Positions 8,312 to 17,936 of a stretch of DNA of 64,000 nucleotides are shown piece by piece. The notes under the pieces were generated by a model. It did no database searches. It saw only the letters and a program-made list of their open reading frames with translations, and had not been told where the DNA came from. Numbering within the stretch: the stretch's first letter is position 1; every line of letters begins with the position of its first letter. This stretch comes from Pseudomonadota bacterium. Its GTDB lineage: Bacteria; Pseudomonadota; Gammaproteobacteria; Steroidobacterales; Steroidobacteraceae. The position numbers and the translations under genes are program-made. The stretch covers positions 1 through 64,000 of the forward strand of contig JAEWAF010000009.1 in the NCBI GenBank assembly GCA_023391815.1. The letters run 5' to 3'.

Positions 8312-8700
8312 GACGCTGTGCGCACCAATGAACGAACCCCATGAGGCGCGGAAGCAGCGGACGTAACTTGGCTACCCGCTGCCGCCGTGCCGCATGGGCA
8401 CGCTGTGTTAAGTTCTTGAGCCGATGCGGCGACTGCTTTAGGGAATCATTTCATCAGTGTCTTGGGGCATCTCCCCGGTAAGCCGTTCTGGGACAGACCT
8501 ATGCCGAGATATGATCTGAAACAATCAATCCAGTCGGGATCGTGAAGAGCTCACGTGCGACCAGATGGAGTGGGGATTGTCGGCCGAGTGTCCTTCCAGT
8601 TGCGAGTTCGGGTCTATCCCTTATTGCGTTCGATGATGCGGACGTCCGCACGTTACTGACGAACAATGCTGCATGCGGGTCACTAAAGCGACAGCCGGCG
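8312..8700. other. Intergenic region between defence island and cysNC
   Basis: About 390 bases with no supported gene, between the end of the three-gene module (plus strand) and the end of cysNC (minus strand), so it must hold the terminators of two convergent transcripts. I see no clean hairpin with a U-tract. Confidence 0.4.
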
Positions 8701-10656
8701 CTAGATTCGCCTATATGAATTCATATCAGCGAACAGGCCGGACAACTCGTCTGCCGGATTCAGCATACCGGCGTCGCGCAGCTTGTTCATGATCTCCTTG
8801 GCCGCGGCTTCAGGAGAAGACAGCGCGGTGCGCAGATGGATCTCGGGATGCTCCGGCGCTTCGTAAGGTGAATCGATACCGGTGAAGTTTTGCAGCTCGC
8901 CGCGGCGGGCCTTCTTGTACAGACCTTTCGGATCGCGCTTTTCCGCTTCTTCCAACGGCGTATCGACGAACACTTCGAAGAACTCGCCCTGTTGCAGCAG
9001 ATCACGCGCCAGACGCCGCTCCGAACGGAACGGCGAGATGAACGACACGAGCACGATCAGGCCCGCGTCCACCATCAGCTTGGACACTTCAGCAAGGCGA
9101 CGGATATTCTCGACGCGATCCGCGTCCGTGAACCCCAGATCTTTGTTCAGGCCATGACGCACGTTATCGCCGTCGAGCGTGTACGTGTGTCGACCGAGCG
9201 AATGCAGGCGTTTCTCGACCAGGTTAGCGATGGTCGACTTGCCCGCGCCCGACAAGCCGGTAAACCACAGCACGCAGGCGCGCTGTCCCTTCAATGCCGC
9301 TCGCGCATGTTTGTTCACATCGAGCGCCTGCCAATGAATGTTCTCGGCGCGACGCAGAGCGAAGCTGAGCAGGCCCGCGCCGACCGTGTCATTGGAGATC
9401 TTGTCGATCAGGATGAAGCCGCCGGTCTCGCGATTGTCCGCATACGGATCGAACGCGACGGCGCGATCGAGGCTGAGATTGCACACGCCGATCTCGTTGA
9501 GCTCCAGCTGCTTCGCGGCCAGATGCTCCAGCGTGTTGACGTTTACCTTGTACTTCGGCGTCGTGATGCTGCCGGTGACGGTGCGCGAGCCGAGCTTGAT
9601 CAGATACGGACGGCCCGGAAGCATCGCTTCCTCGTGCATCCAGATGATGGTCGCTTGGAACTGATCGGCGACCGCCGGCGGCGAGGCGGCCGCCGCGATC
9701 ACGTCGCCACGACTGATATCGACTTCGTCGGTCAACGTGAGCGTGATCGATTGGCCCGCGACGGCCTGCTCCAGATCGCCATCGTGAGTAACGATGCGAG
9801 CAACTTTACTCGTGCGTCCGGACGGCAGCGCGCGAATCGTGTCGCCCTTGCGGATTACGCCGCTGGCAATCGTGCCCGCAAAACCGCGGAAATCCTGATT
9901 CGGACGATTCACCCACTGCACGGGCAGACGGAACGGCCGCTGTTGCAGATCATCGTCGATCTCGACGGTCTCGAGATACTCCATGAGCGTCGGGCCTTGA
10001 TACCACGACGTCGCGGAGCTGCGTTCGAGCATGTTGTCGCCACGCAGAGCGGAGAGCGGCACGGGCACGATGTTCTCGAGACCGATCTGGGTCGCGAACT
10101 CACGATATTCGGCGACGATTTTGTCGAAGATCTGCTGTGAGTAGCCGACCAGGTCCATCTTGTTGATGGCCAGCACGACGTGTTTGATGCCGATCAACGA
10201 CACGATGTAACTGTGCCGACGCGTCTGCGTCAGCACGCCCTTGCGAGCGTCGATCAGGATCACGGCGACATCGGCCGTCGAAGCGCCCGTGACCATGTTT
10301 CGCGTGTACTGCTCGTGGCCCGGCGTGTCCGCGACGATGAACTTGCGTCGATCGGTGGAAAAGAAACGATACGCAACGTCGATGGTGATGCCTTGCTCGC
10401 GCTCGGCGGCCAGGCCATCCACCAGCAAGGCGAAATCCAGCTCGCCGCCCTGCGTGCCGACCTTCTTGGAATCGGCTTCCAGGGTGGTGAGCTGATCCTC
10501 GAAGATCATTTTGGATTCGTACAGCAGCCGACCGATCAAGGTCGACTTGCCGTCATCGACGCTGCCGCAGGTGATGAACCGCAGCAGACTCTTGTGCTCG
10601 TGAGACTTCAGGTAGGCCTGAATGTCGGTGGCGATGAGATCGGATTTATGAGCCAT
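8701..10656 (-). CDS. cysNC: Bifunctional sulfate adenylyltransferase subunit 1 / adenylylsulfate kinase
   Basis: 651-residue fusion of CysN and CysC. The CysN GTPase (residues 1 to ~440) helps drive APS formation from ATP and sulfate. The CysC part (about 450-630) phosphorylates APS to PAPS. The CysN P-loop GSVDDGKS is at residues 31-38, with the switch motif ADTPGHEQY. The CysC P-loop LSGAGKST and the APS-kinase motif DGDNVRHGLN are present. Its length matches NodQ-type fusions. It lies about 70 bases downstream of cysD on the same strand, forming the usual cysD-cysNC pair. PAPS feeds cysteine biosynthesis and sulfotransferases; a sulfotransferase is encoded near 50 kb. Start 10656 gives the standard CysN N-terminus. 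Confidence 0.95.
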   Translation of the reverse strand: MAHKSDLIATDIQAYLKSHEHKSLLRFITCGSVDDGKSTLIGRLLYESKMIFEDQLTTLEADSKKVGTQGGELDFALLVDGLAAEREQGITIDVAYRFFSTDRRKFIVADTPGHEQYTRNMVTGASTADVAVILIDARKGVLTQTRRHSYIVSLIGIKHVVLAINKMDLVGYSQQIFDKIVAEYREFATQIGLENIVPVPLSALRGDNMLERSSATSWYQGPTLMEYLETVEIDDDLQQRPFRLPVQWVNRPNQDFRGFAGTIASGVIRKGDTIRALPSGRTSKVARIVTHDGDLEQAVAGQSITLTLTDEVDISRGDVIAAAASPPAVADQFQATIIWMHEEAMLPGRPYLIKLGSRTVTGSITTPKYKVNVNTLEHLAAKQLELNEIGVCNLSLDRAVAFDPYADNRETGGFILIDKISNDTVGAGLLSFALRRAENIHWQALDVNKHARAALKGQRACVLWFTGLSGAGKSTIANLVEKRLHSLGRHTYTLDGDNVRHGLNKDLGFTDADRVENIRRLAEVSKLMVDAGLIVLVSFISPFRSERRLARDLLQQGEFFEVFVDTPLEEAEKRDPKGLYKKARRGELQNFTGIDSPYEAPEHPEIHLRTALSSPEAAAKEIMNKLRDAGMLNPADELSGLFADMNSYRRI

Positions 10657-10726
10657 GTTTCAAATTACCGAGGCCGTCTGGCGCGGTGCTGACCAGTCAT
10701 TCATCATTCGTCACCAGTGGCTTCGG

Positions 10727-11629
10727 TTAGAAATAACCTTCCTGCTTCTTCTTCTCCATCGACGCGGCGCTGTCGTGATCGATCACGCGGCCCTGCCGTT
10801 CCGAACTGGTCGTCAACAGCATTTCCTGGATGATTTCGGGCAGCGTCGCCGCCCCGCTTTCGATGGCGCCGGTCAATGGATAGCAGCCGAGCGTGCGGAA
10901 ACGCACGGACTTCAATTCGGGCCGTTCGCCCGGACGCAGCGGCATGCGGTCGTCATCGACCATGATCAGCGTGCCGTCGCGGTTGACCACCGGGCGGTGC
11001 GCGGCGAAGTACAGCGGCACGATGGGAATGTTTTCGAGATAGATGTACTGCCAGATGTCCAGCTCGGTCCAGTTGGAGAGCGGAAACACACGCAGACTCT
11101 CGCCCTTGTTCTTGCGCGCGTTGTACTGGCTCCACAGCTCGGGGCGCTGACGTTTCGGGTCCCAGCGATGCTGGGCCGAGCGGAACGAGAACACTCGCTC
11201 CTTGGCGCGCGACTTCTCTTCGTCGCGACGGGCACCGCCGAACGCGGCGTCGAAGCCATACTTGTCCAGCGCCTGCTTCAGGGCCTGGGTCTTCATCACA
11301 TCGGTGTGCACGGCCGAGCCGTGCGTGAACGGACCGATGCCGCGATCGAGGCCGTCCTGGTTGATGTGGACCAGCAGCTGCAGACCGAGCTCCTGCGCCA
11401 TGCGGTCCCGGAACGCGATCATCTCGCGGAACTTCCAGGTGGTATCGACGTGCAGCAGCGGGAAGGGCGGCTTCGCCGGATAGAACGCCTTCATGGCCAG
11501 ATGCAGCATCACGGCGCTGTCTTTGCCGATGGAGTACAGCATCACCGGTCGCTCGCACTCGGCGACCACTTCCCGGAGGATGTGGATCGACTCGGCTTCC
11601 AGCGTTTGTAAATGGGTCAGTTTGGTCAT
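10727..11629 (-). CDS. cysD: Sulfate adenylyltransferase subunit 2
   Basis: 300-residue CysD, the PP-loop adenylyltransferase subunit that joins ATP and sulfate with CysN to make APS. The PP-loop motif SIGKDSAVMLHLA and the family block FAAHRPVVNRDGTL are clear, and the C-terminus KKKQEGYF is typical. The open frame runs 80 codons further upstream, but that stretch is not CysD-like, so the ATG at 11629 (MTKLTHLQTLEAESI) is chosen; it gives the usual ~302-residue length. It is the first gene of the minus-strand cysD-cysNC operon. It has no obvious regulatory element that I can name. Confidence 0.95.
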   Translation of the reverse strand: MTKLTHLQTLEAESIHILREVVAECERPVMLYSIGKDSAVMLHLAMKAFYPAKPPFPLLHVDTTWKFREMIAFRDRMAQELGLQLLVHINQDGLDRGIGPFTHGSAVHTDVMKTQALKQALDKYGFDAAFGGARRDEEKSRAKERVFSFRSAQHRWDPKRQRPELWSQYNARKNKGESLRVFPLSNWTELDIWQYIYLENIPIVPLYFAAHRPVVNRDGTLIMVDDDRMPLRPGERPELKSVRFRTLGCYPLTGAIESGAATLPEIIQEMLLTTSSERQGRVIDHDSAASMEKKKQEGYF

Positions 11630-12550
11630 CGCTTGGGGGCTGCTACGTTCCAACGTTGGCCGCAGAGAGATGGCCGAAGGCGTGCTTGCGATCTGAACTA
11701 CAGGTACTGAATGGCACTGCAATGGCATAATACCCTGCGTAACGGTCGCATCGATCAGCGGGTAACGTGGTTCCTTAGAATGACGTATGAACGGTATGAA
11801 AAGGACCATGTTCGGATAAGACACGCACTTCAGCTGACATTGGGATGTTGGATGCTTAACGAAGCACATGATCTATGTGCTGGATTCCATCAAACAGGTG
11901 GGTGTTGTACATGTTCTGTTGGTCCTGACGGTGTCCAGATAAGAGTTCACTCCGCAAAACTGCGCCCCCCCGAATCGGCGATTGATCTTTCGAGCTGTTG
12001 GCTCAAAGTTGATAGAACAGGTTTGTGGGATCACTACAGCAGAATGAAGGATATTGCATCGTGTCGTCGTCCACTAAGCCCTGGGTGGCATGAAAGATTG
12101 CGGAGCTCTCAACGAACGGACGATGGAGAGCGGGTATGTTAACTACAGCTATTAGCTTGTAACTACAGCGGAACTTGACGGAGTGGCTCTGGCGGGCGGA
12201 TCTGGATCTGCTATCGCTGGGCACGACGTATAGCTCTGTGCATCTACTCACGGCGCATCAGGCGTTTGTAGCGCGTTCTAATGTCGCTTCTGAAACCGAG
12301 CGGGCAGTCGAGGATCTTCTGTTCGATGTCGAGCTCCACGCGATCTGCATCGCTGCCCGGGAGCTCGGTCTGATTGCTATACCTGTAAAGCCCCGCGCCA
12401 ACGCCGGTCAGCCGATTCCACGTCGAACGCGTTGATAGATCTTGGCCTGCATCAACTGGCGGGTGGTGTTTTGATGACTTCGCACGGTTGCACTGACTGG
12501 TCCAATCGCTGCTACTGCCGCAGTACCAAAGAATCAAACCACTCTTCCAC
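11630..12550. other. Gene-poor region upstream of cysD
   Basis: Roughly 920 bases without a supported intact gene. The cysD promoter must lie in the first part. On the minus strand between about 12244 and 12450 a frame reads GVGAGLYRYSNQTELPGSD and then alternating-residue sequence, which faintly recalls the end of an outer-membrane beta-barrel protein. It is too short and uncertain to call a gene. Confidence 0.35.
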
Positions 12551-13400
12551 TGTAGTGACCCAGTAAGAACCTGCTCAGGTGTTAATCTATCTGGAGAGAC
12601 ACTTGAGCACATTGATGGACGACGAGATCAAACGCTGGACGGCGCGCCGTAAGAGCGCGCTGGTTCTGGAGATTATTCAAGGCAAGACGACGGTCGCCGA
12701 AGCGAGCCGAGCTCACGACCTGCCGCCCTCGGAGATCGAGAAGTGGGTGGATGATGGCGAGCGCGGCATGGAGAACGCGCTGCGAGCCAATCCGCAGGAT
12801 CTTCGCGAGCAGTACGAGAAGCAACTGAAGGACCTGCAGGAAGCCTACGGCGAGGCGATGCTGGAACTGCGTGCCAGAAAAAAATTGCAGTCCCTGCTGG
12901 GCGAGGACGAGAAGTGATCGAGACGATCCGCCAGGGACTCAAAGACGATGGCTACGCCGTTTCGATCAGTCAGCTGTGCCGCTGGTTCGACGTTCCTCGC
13001 CGCACCGTGTAATACAAGCCGACGAAGAAGCCTCCAACCGTGCAAGAGCGGTTCGCTGCGCCCATCAAGCAGATGATCGAGGAGCATCCTTCGTTCGGCT
13101 ATCGCACAGTGGCCTATCTGTTGAAGTTCAACAAGAACACCGTTCAGCGTATTTTCCAGCTGATGCATTGGCAGGTGCGCAAGCGGCCCGTGGGCTTCCG
13201 GCCACGAGTTCGAGCTCTGCCATCAGTGGCGCGCGCGCCGAACGAGCGGTGGGCGACGGACTTGTGCCGAGTGTGGAGCGGTCGCGATGCTGGGCGGTGC
13301 TGGCTCTCGTCATCGACTGCTGCACTCGAGAGCTGCTGGGATGGCAACCACGAGCGTCACATGAGAGCCTTGGTCGTGTGCCGTCGTTCATGTTCAACTG
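12551..13400 (+). mobile_element. Left-end fragment of an IS3-family element
   Basis: The left terminal inverted repeat begins TGTAGTGACCCAG at 12551 and runs through CCTGCTCAGGT at 12570-12580. The same pattern, in reverse complement, ends the fragment at 32458 (TGCAATGACCCA ... CCTGCTCAGGT), identifying the two as opposite ends of the same kind of element. It carries orfA and a broken orfB and stops abruptly near 13400. The catalytic C-terminus found at 32.15 kb is missing here. Confidence 0.75.
12615..12917 (+). CDS. IS3-family transposase OrfA
   Basis: 100-residue helix-turn-helix protein of an IS3-type element. RWTARRKSALVLEIIQGKTT and EASRAHDLPPSEIEKWVDDG form the DNA-binding part, followed by a charged helix (LREQYEKQLKDLQEAYGEAM) like the leucine-zipper region of OrfA proteins. 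It lies just inside the left inverted repeat and ends 4 bases into the degraded orfB frame, the classic arrangement for programmed frameshifting. This frame is intact although its partner is broken, so the element cannot transpose on its own. Confidence 0.75.
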   Translation: MDDEIKRWTARRKSALVLEIIQGKTTVAEASRAHDLPPSEIEKWVDDGERGMENALRANPQDLREQYEKQLKDLQEAYGEAMLELRARKKLQSLLGEDEK

Positions 13401-13401
13401 A
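12914..13401 (+). pseudogene. Degraded, truncated IS3-family transposase OrfB
   Basis: N-terminal two thirds of an rve-type OrfB. The readable frame runs QGLKDDGYAVSISQLCRWF, then hits an in-frame TAA at about 13010 inside FDVPRRTV. It resumes with EERF-like and HPSFGYRTVAYLLKF, NTVQRIFQLMHWQVRKRP and RAPNERWATDLCRVW. It then shifts frame near 13280 into ALVIDCCTRELLGW and LGRVPSFMFN before stopping. The DDE catalytic C-terminus is absent here; a matching C-terminal piece lies at 32.15 kb. Inactive. Confidence 0.8.
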
Positions 13402-13450
13402 GGTAAGCAAGCGAATCTTTTAGTTCATCTGCTGTCTACTTGGGGGACGC

Positions 13451-14017
13451 TTACGCTCCGGAGCTCACAACAGCCAAACAATGGGCCAACGCCCTAGCGA
13501 CGTAGCGTCGAACTTGGCGCGGATGCATATCGAGCTTCTTTCCGACTTGCTCACTAGTCATTCCACCGACCCTCACCAACCGAAACGCCTCACGACAACT
13601 CGCAGGCAACTCATACAGTGCCTGCATGACTAGCGCGATATCCCGATCTGTCTCACACAACCGCTCGGGGGAGCGCTGATCCTCCGTCTCATAGATCAGC
13701 TGCTCATCGTTCCTTCGTCGCTGAATCCGCTGCTTGACCCGATTGCTGGCCAGATTTGCTGCTGTGCGATACAAATACCCTCGCATGAAAACCACCGTTT
13801 CGGGGTGATCCAGCCCCAGCAACTGCACATATGCCTCTTGCGCCACCTCCATGGCCTCTTCGTGCGAGTGCAATCGGTTCTTCAAGAACCGGACAAGCGG
13901 TCCATTGTGCTCACGGAATAGACGTGTGATTCGCTGCTTCTGAGTCTCCCCGAATTGAAGGTCGGACGGGGTGGAGGGCTGCGGACGGAGCTCGGTGGCA
14001 GCAGATCGCGTGGACAT
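13451..14017 (-). CDS. ECF sigma factor, FecI-like
   Basis: 188-residue extracytoplasmic-function sigma factor. Region 2 is visible as ITRLFREHNGPLVRFLKNRL through EVAQEAYVQLL, with the core-binding YLYRTAANLASN stretch. Region 4 is ALYELPASCREAFRLVRVGG followed by the helix-turn-helix MTSEQVGKKLDMHPRQVRR. The FecI-type pattern suggests it directs transcription of a TonB-dependent uptake gene in response to a FecR-like partner, such as the receptor at 17.9 kb; this is inference. The FecR-like gene lies about 450 bases upstream on the same strand, the reverse of the usual fecI-fecR order. Start 14017 is the first ATG. Confidence 0.88.
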   Translation of the reverse strand: MSTRSAATELRPQPSTPSDLQFGETQKQRITRLFREHNGPLVRFLKNRLHSHEEAMEVAQEAYVQLLGLDHPETVVFMRGYLYRTAANLASNRVKQRIQRRRNDEQLIYETEDQRSPERLCETDRDIALVMQALYELPASCREAFRLVRVGGMTSEQVGKKLDMHPRQVRRYVARALAHCLAVVSSGA

Positions 14018-14466
14018 TCTGGAGGATCCCCACTAGTTAAGACAACCGGGTCGTCGACGGCGGAGCCGTGGCCGAAGTTTCCCCCTACGTTTGGTTAGAC
14101 GAGTCAAATGCGCAGATCACCCCCTATATTGTGCATCCCACATACGAGAAGAATATTTGTTGGGGGCGAGGTGTAGAACGCTATTCTCGGCTTGCTTTGC
14201 CTATTTCGTGTTGCGCACGTAAACGAACTGGATGGAAACTATGAGGCTACTGCCCGTAGATTTCATAAGCATCGGACAGGCTAGAAACCGGGCAGGGTAC
14301 TCGGGTATGGCAATGTCCAACTCAATCGAACGATCGATGGGTTACGGAACACCTAAGCCGGTCAGGAAATCCGGACCTCATGGAGGTTGCCCTGAGCCGA
14401 AGCGTAGGATGTTTCGCCGCTCGACCCGGGCGCACGCTCGTCGTTGGGGGCGACGGCCACCTTGCT
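14018..14466. other. Spacer between sigma factor and FecR-like gene
   Basis: About 450 bases without a supported gene. It should hold the sigma-factor promoter, since the gap to the FecR-like gene is long for an operon. A plus-strand frame near 14232-14486 has low-quality composition and is not called. Confidence 0.4.
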
Positions 14467-14829
14467 TCATGTTAGCGCCGGAGTAAAAGCGATGACCACA
14501 ATTATCCACAGCCCAATAATCAGCCGACGCGCGGTTACCTCGCGGGCACTGCGGCCGTTCCGGCGGTAAACGAGCGTCCAGCGCAAGACGGAGATCGAAC
14601 CGTCGTAGTCGTCTTTGGCTCGTTCCATGTCGGTCAGAGGCTGCAGCGTCGGCAGCCGCAGCAGGATTCGATCGATATGCTCGACCGCCTCGAACGCCTG
14701 ACGATTGTTCTTATTGGCATACCACTTTGAAAACTCCCGCCAATCGTCCGCTGTGAGGCCCTCGCTCTGTAACTTATGGAACCAGGCGGACGCCCGCAGT
14801 TGTCGACGTTCTGTGAACAGATTGACCAT
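14467..14829 (-). CDS. FecR-like protein reduced to cytoplasmic domain and membrane anchor
   Basis: 120 residues. The first ~70 (RASAWFHKLQSEGLTADDWR, EFSKWYANKNNRQAFEAVEH) match the DUF4880-type N-terminal anti-sigma domain of FecR proteins. A single hydrophobic segment (LIIGLWIIVVIAFTPAL) follows near residues 103-119 and the protein ends right after it. Normal FecR proteins run to ~320 residues with a periplasmic sensor domain, which is missing. Either the gene was truncated by the surrounding rearrangements, or this is a minimal membrane-tethered anti-sigma factor without a signal input. The closeness of the FecI-like gene supports it as the partner. Confidence 0.7.
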   Translation of the reverse strand: MVNLFTERRQLRASAWFHKLQSEGLTADDWREFSKWYANKNNRQAFEAVEHIDRILLRLPTLQPLTDMERAKDDYDGSISVLRWTLVYRRNGRSAREVTARRLIIGLWIIVVIAFTPALT

Positions 14830-15208
14830 GTGCGCCGCCTCTCTCCGCGGAGAAGTGCTGTTTCACTCATGATCTCAGAAAGCACTTGTTGGCATCAAAG
14901 CGTTTTCCGTCGTCGAGCACCTCGTATCGAGGCCGCATCACCCGTCGTCAAGAGTCATCTCTCTTCGCGGGGGCTCCACTAACGTGACAGGGTCGAACGT
15001 AACGAGGTGTCCGGTCCTCTGCATTAGCGCTTTCGACACCGAAAATTTGACGTCGGGCTGCGTATTACGGCTTATATCCAGGTATTTCCTAAGGGACATT
15101 CAAGTGCGATTCGGCTGTACCTTGCGCGATGTACTCTAACCAGAGGCCGATAGCTCGCGACCTGTCGCTCACAATTAATCCACGTACACAACAGTCGAGC
15201 CATAGATC
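14830..15208. other. Divergent intergenic region before alr
   Basis: About 380 bases between the FecR-like gene (minus) and the alanine racemase gene (plus), so it should contain divergent promoters. No gene or clear motif is recognised. Confidence 0.4.
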
Positions 15209-16360
15209 ATGCTGAACACTGCTTACGCTCGCATCGATCTAACGGCACTGGAAGGCAACCTAAAAGTCGTGCGCAGCCTGTGTCCCGGCAGTCGTGTCAT
15301 GGCTATGGTGAAGGCAGATGCTTATGGACACGGTTTGCTGCGCGTTGCGGAAGTCCTGAGTTCTGCTGACGGCATGGCCGTTGCGCGATTGCACGAAGCA
15401 CTCCTGTTGCGGGAAGCCGGTATCAAGGTCCGGATTCTGCTACTTGCGACGCTCTTAGATTCTGTGGATTTGGCCACTTGTTCTGAAATGGACATCGACG
15501 TCACCGCGCATGATCCCACATCTGTGGCGTGCATCGCAGATCAGGCAAGGCGAACCCCTCTTCGGGTGTGGCTGAAGCTGGATTCAGGTATGCATCGAAA
15601 TGGCCTTAGCTCGGATGCGTTCATAGAGGCCGATCGAGTGCTTTCTAGACATCCGGGCATTCTTGAGCTGACTCACATGACTCACTTTAGCAGCGCGACT
15701 AACCCAGCGTCGCCCGTCACTGACCGGCAGATGTTGGAGTTTTGTCTATGCCACAGTGCGAGCTCCGAAGCTAAGGTGAGCCTCGCTAACTCAGCGGCGC
15801 TTATCTCAAGATGCGATTTGCAGGCAGATTGGGTGCGTCCTGGGATCATGCTCTATGGAGATAATCCGCTCGGTCCGAATCATCCGATCCGTATGAGAGC
15901 GGTCATGACACTGAGTTCACGCATCATTGCCGTGCGTCAGATAGATAGCGGCGAGTCGGTAGGGTATGACGGTTCCTGGAGCTCTGACCGTGTGAGCCGA
16001 GTTGCAACTGTAGGAATCGGTTATGGTGATGGTTACCCGCGGCATGCGCGTAACGGGACACCGGTGTGGATCAATGGGCAGCTTTCGCGCCTAGCGGGTC
16101 GTGTCTCTATGGACTCCCTCACGATAGATGTTACAGAATGTGGCCACGTGTTGGTGGGGGATGAAGTAATATTGTGGGGACCGGATCTGCCTGTGTCGGC
16201 AGTTGCTCAGTATGCCGATACGATCTCCTACGAGCTCCTGACTTCGCTCTCTCCTCGGGTGACGCGGGAATATGTGAGTGCGGCAAGTGGGAGTGTACAG
16301 GCGCAAACACGCGTGGAGCTCTGTACTGGGAGAGTTCCGAGCGAGTGGCGCAAAGAATGA
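15209..16360 (+). CDS. alr: Alanine racemase
   Basis: 383-residue PLP-dependent alanine racemase, making D-alanine for peptidoglycan. The PLP-binding lysine is Lys35 in VKADAYGHG. The catalytic tyrosine is Tyr272 in VGIGYGDGYPR. The family blocks MHRNGL, PGIMLYG and SMDSLTIDV are present, so the enzyme should be active. The last ~25 residues extend past the usual C-terminus. It stands alone between the sigma/FecR debris and an IS21 remnant. It could be the housekeeping copy, an acquired second copy, or a source of D-Ala for the NRPS near 35 kb; nothing in the sequence ties it directly to any of these. Confidence 0.93.
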   Translation: MLNTAYARIDLTALEGNLKVVRSLCPGSRVMAMVKADAYGHGLLRVAEVLSSADGMAVARLHEALLLREAGIKVRILLLATLLDSVDLATCSEMDIDVTAHDPTSVACIADQARRTPLRVWLKLDSGMHRNGLSSDAFIEADRVLSRHPGILELTHMTHFSSATNPASPVTDRQMLEFCLCHSASSEAKVSLANSAALISRCDLQADWVRPGIMLYGDNPLGPNHPIRMRAVMTLSSRIIAVRQIDSGESVGYDGSWSSDRVSRVATVGIGYGDGYPRHARNGTPVWINGQLSRLAGRVSMDSLTIDVTECGHVLVGDEVILWGPDLPVSAVAQYADTISYELLTSLSPRVTREYVSAASGSVQAQTRVELCTGRVPSEWRKE

Positions 16361-16580
16361 TGCACAAGCATATTGTGGGATTAGTGCGCCGGACTTTTAG
16401 TCGCTACCGATGATCTCCGCTCACTCACGAGTGCACTCGATCGCCGACGCAAGCTCTCCAGACGAAGCTTGCACGGTGCGCGGACGATTTAACCGTGACT
16501 AAAACCCAACGCAGGTGACACACTATCTGCGCAGAGCCAGCGCATCGATCAGAAATCGCGATACTCGTATTAGCTAACCC

Positions 16581-17340
16581 TCATGTCGGCTTCATCACCT
16601 TGATGGATCCGGCCTTGCGCTTGTCCTTGAGCCGACAGCTCTCGCCGGCGATCTGCACGATGTGGGCGTGGTGAAGGAGCCGATCGAGAAACGCCGCTGT
16701 GAGCGTTTGATCGTCAGCCAGTGCGGTTGCCCACTGGGTGAATGACCAGTTGCTGGTGAGTATCATGCTGCCGCGCTCGTAGCGATTGGCGACGACGTGA
16801 AAGAATAGGTTGGCCTCGTCGCGACCGAACGGCAGGTATCCGATCTCATCGACGATGAGCAGCTTCGGTCCGAGCAATGCTCGATTGAAATACCCCTTCA
16901 GCCGACCTTGTGCTTTGGGTGCTGCGAGCTGGACAGATCCGCCGCAGTGATGAAGCGTGTCTTGATGCCAGCCATTACGGCGCGATAGCCGAGCGCCATC
17001 GCCAAGTGGCTCTTGCCACGCCCGACGGGCCGAGTAACACCACGTTCTCGGCACGCTCGATGAAGGTGAGTGAGGCGAGCTCCGGGATCTGCTGCTTCGG
17101 CGCGTCGGTGGCAAAGTTGAAGTCGTAGCTCTCGATCGTCTTCACCACTGGCAGCGTCGCAAGCTTCAGCAGCGCTTGTCGGGTGCGCTCGGTTTTAGCC
17201 GCTTGCTCCGTCTCAAGCAGCGACGTGAGGAAGTCGGCGAAGCTGGCCCGCGTGTCGGCGGCTCGCTGAGCGAGCGCCGACCACTCGGTGCTGACCGGGC
17301 GCAGCTTCTTAGCGAAACGGCTGATGTTCTCTTGAAGAGC
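16581..17340 (-). pseudogene. IS21-family IstB ATPase, frameshifted
   Basis: Remnant of the IstB helper ATPase of an IS21-family element. Reading down the minus strand, one frame carries SRFAKKLRPVS, TLPVVKTIESYDFNF and the Walker A loop LLGPSGVGKSHLA. After about 16930 the frame shifts to QLAAPKAQGRLKGYF, KLLIVDEIGYLPF (Walker B), NWSFTQW and IAGESCRLKDKR. The shift splits the ATPase core between Walker A and B, so the protein is not made intact. The expected upstream istA is not recognisable, so the element is dead. Confidence 0.8.
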
Positions 17341-17936
17341 CCCGTTCCGAGATCGTCCGGGTCAGTGCACGCTCAAAGTGAGCCGCTTCAGCATCCCACA
17401 CCATCTCGGTGCGGAGTCGCGGATCCGACTCTATGCCGAGCCCGCGCCAGGCCTGCGAGGCCTCATGCCTTCCTCGGTCGATAGTCTCGGGTCTGAAGCT
17501 TGAACGACCGAGTACACGATACTCGTCCCGTACTTCGCATCTTTGCGCATGATGGTTCCAACACGGGGGTTAAGCAACCAGGGGAACCCATCTAACTATG
17601 CCGAGCTTAGATGAATGCGTTTCACTCGGCTGCGAAACTTCGATGTCCATCTTGTAACTGGTGGTTGTCATTGTCGCTGTGGGTGTGACTCTTCGTGCAC
17701 AGAATGCGCCGCGATGTGGTGTCCGATCTCATCGATATCCATGGGTCTCCGTGCAAATAGACCTAGGTGCAGCTCCCGATAAGGATGATTGAAAAAGGAG
17801 CATCCCGATCGTGCTTGCGCAATCCTCCCAGACAGAAGGATTGGCGGGGATACGGAGATCTGCTGGATGCGGGCCTTCTAACAATAAGAATAGAGGGCCG
17901 TGTGGCTATTAAACGAACAATCTTTGGGGCAGAGCC
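17341..17936. other. Region upstream of the TonB receptor gene
   Basis: About 600 bases without a supported gene. The first part may be residual IS21 sequence. The last ~100 bases are A/T-rich (ATTAAACGAACAATC around 17908) with a purine-rich GGGGCAGAG just before the receptor start. The promoter for the uptake block probably lies here, and it is a plausible target of the FecI-like sigma factor. Confidence 0.4.

Noticed and set aside
8890..10140. 416-codon plus-strand frame opposite cysNC
   Set aside because: Antisense shadow of the strongly supported cysNC gene; no recognisable domain.
10655..11611. 318-codon plus-strand frame opposite cysD
   Set aside because: Antisense shadow of cysD with low-complexity composition.
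15209..16360. Alanine racemase as a dedicated D-Ala supplier for the NRPS
   Set aside because: It is 19 kb away across insertion-sequence debris, the first A-domain call is weak, and nothing in the sequence links them; kept only as a remote possibility.
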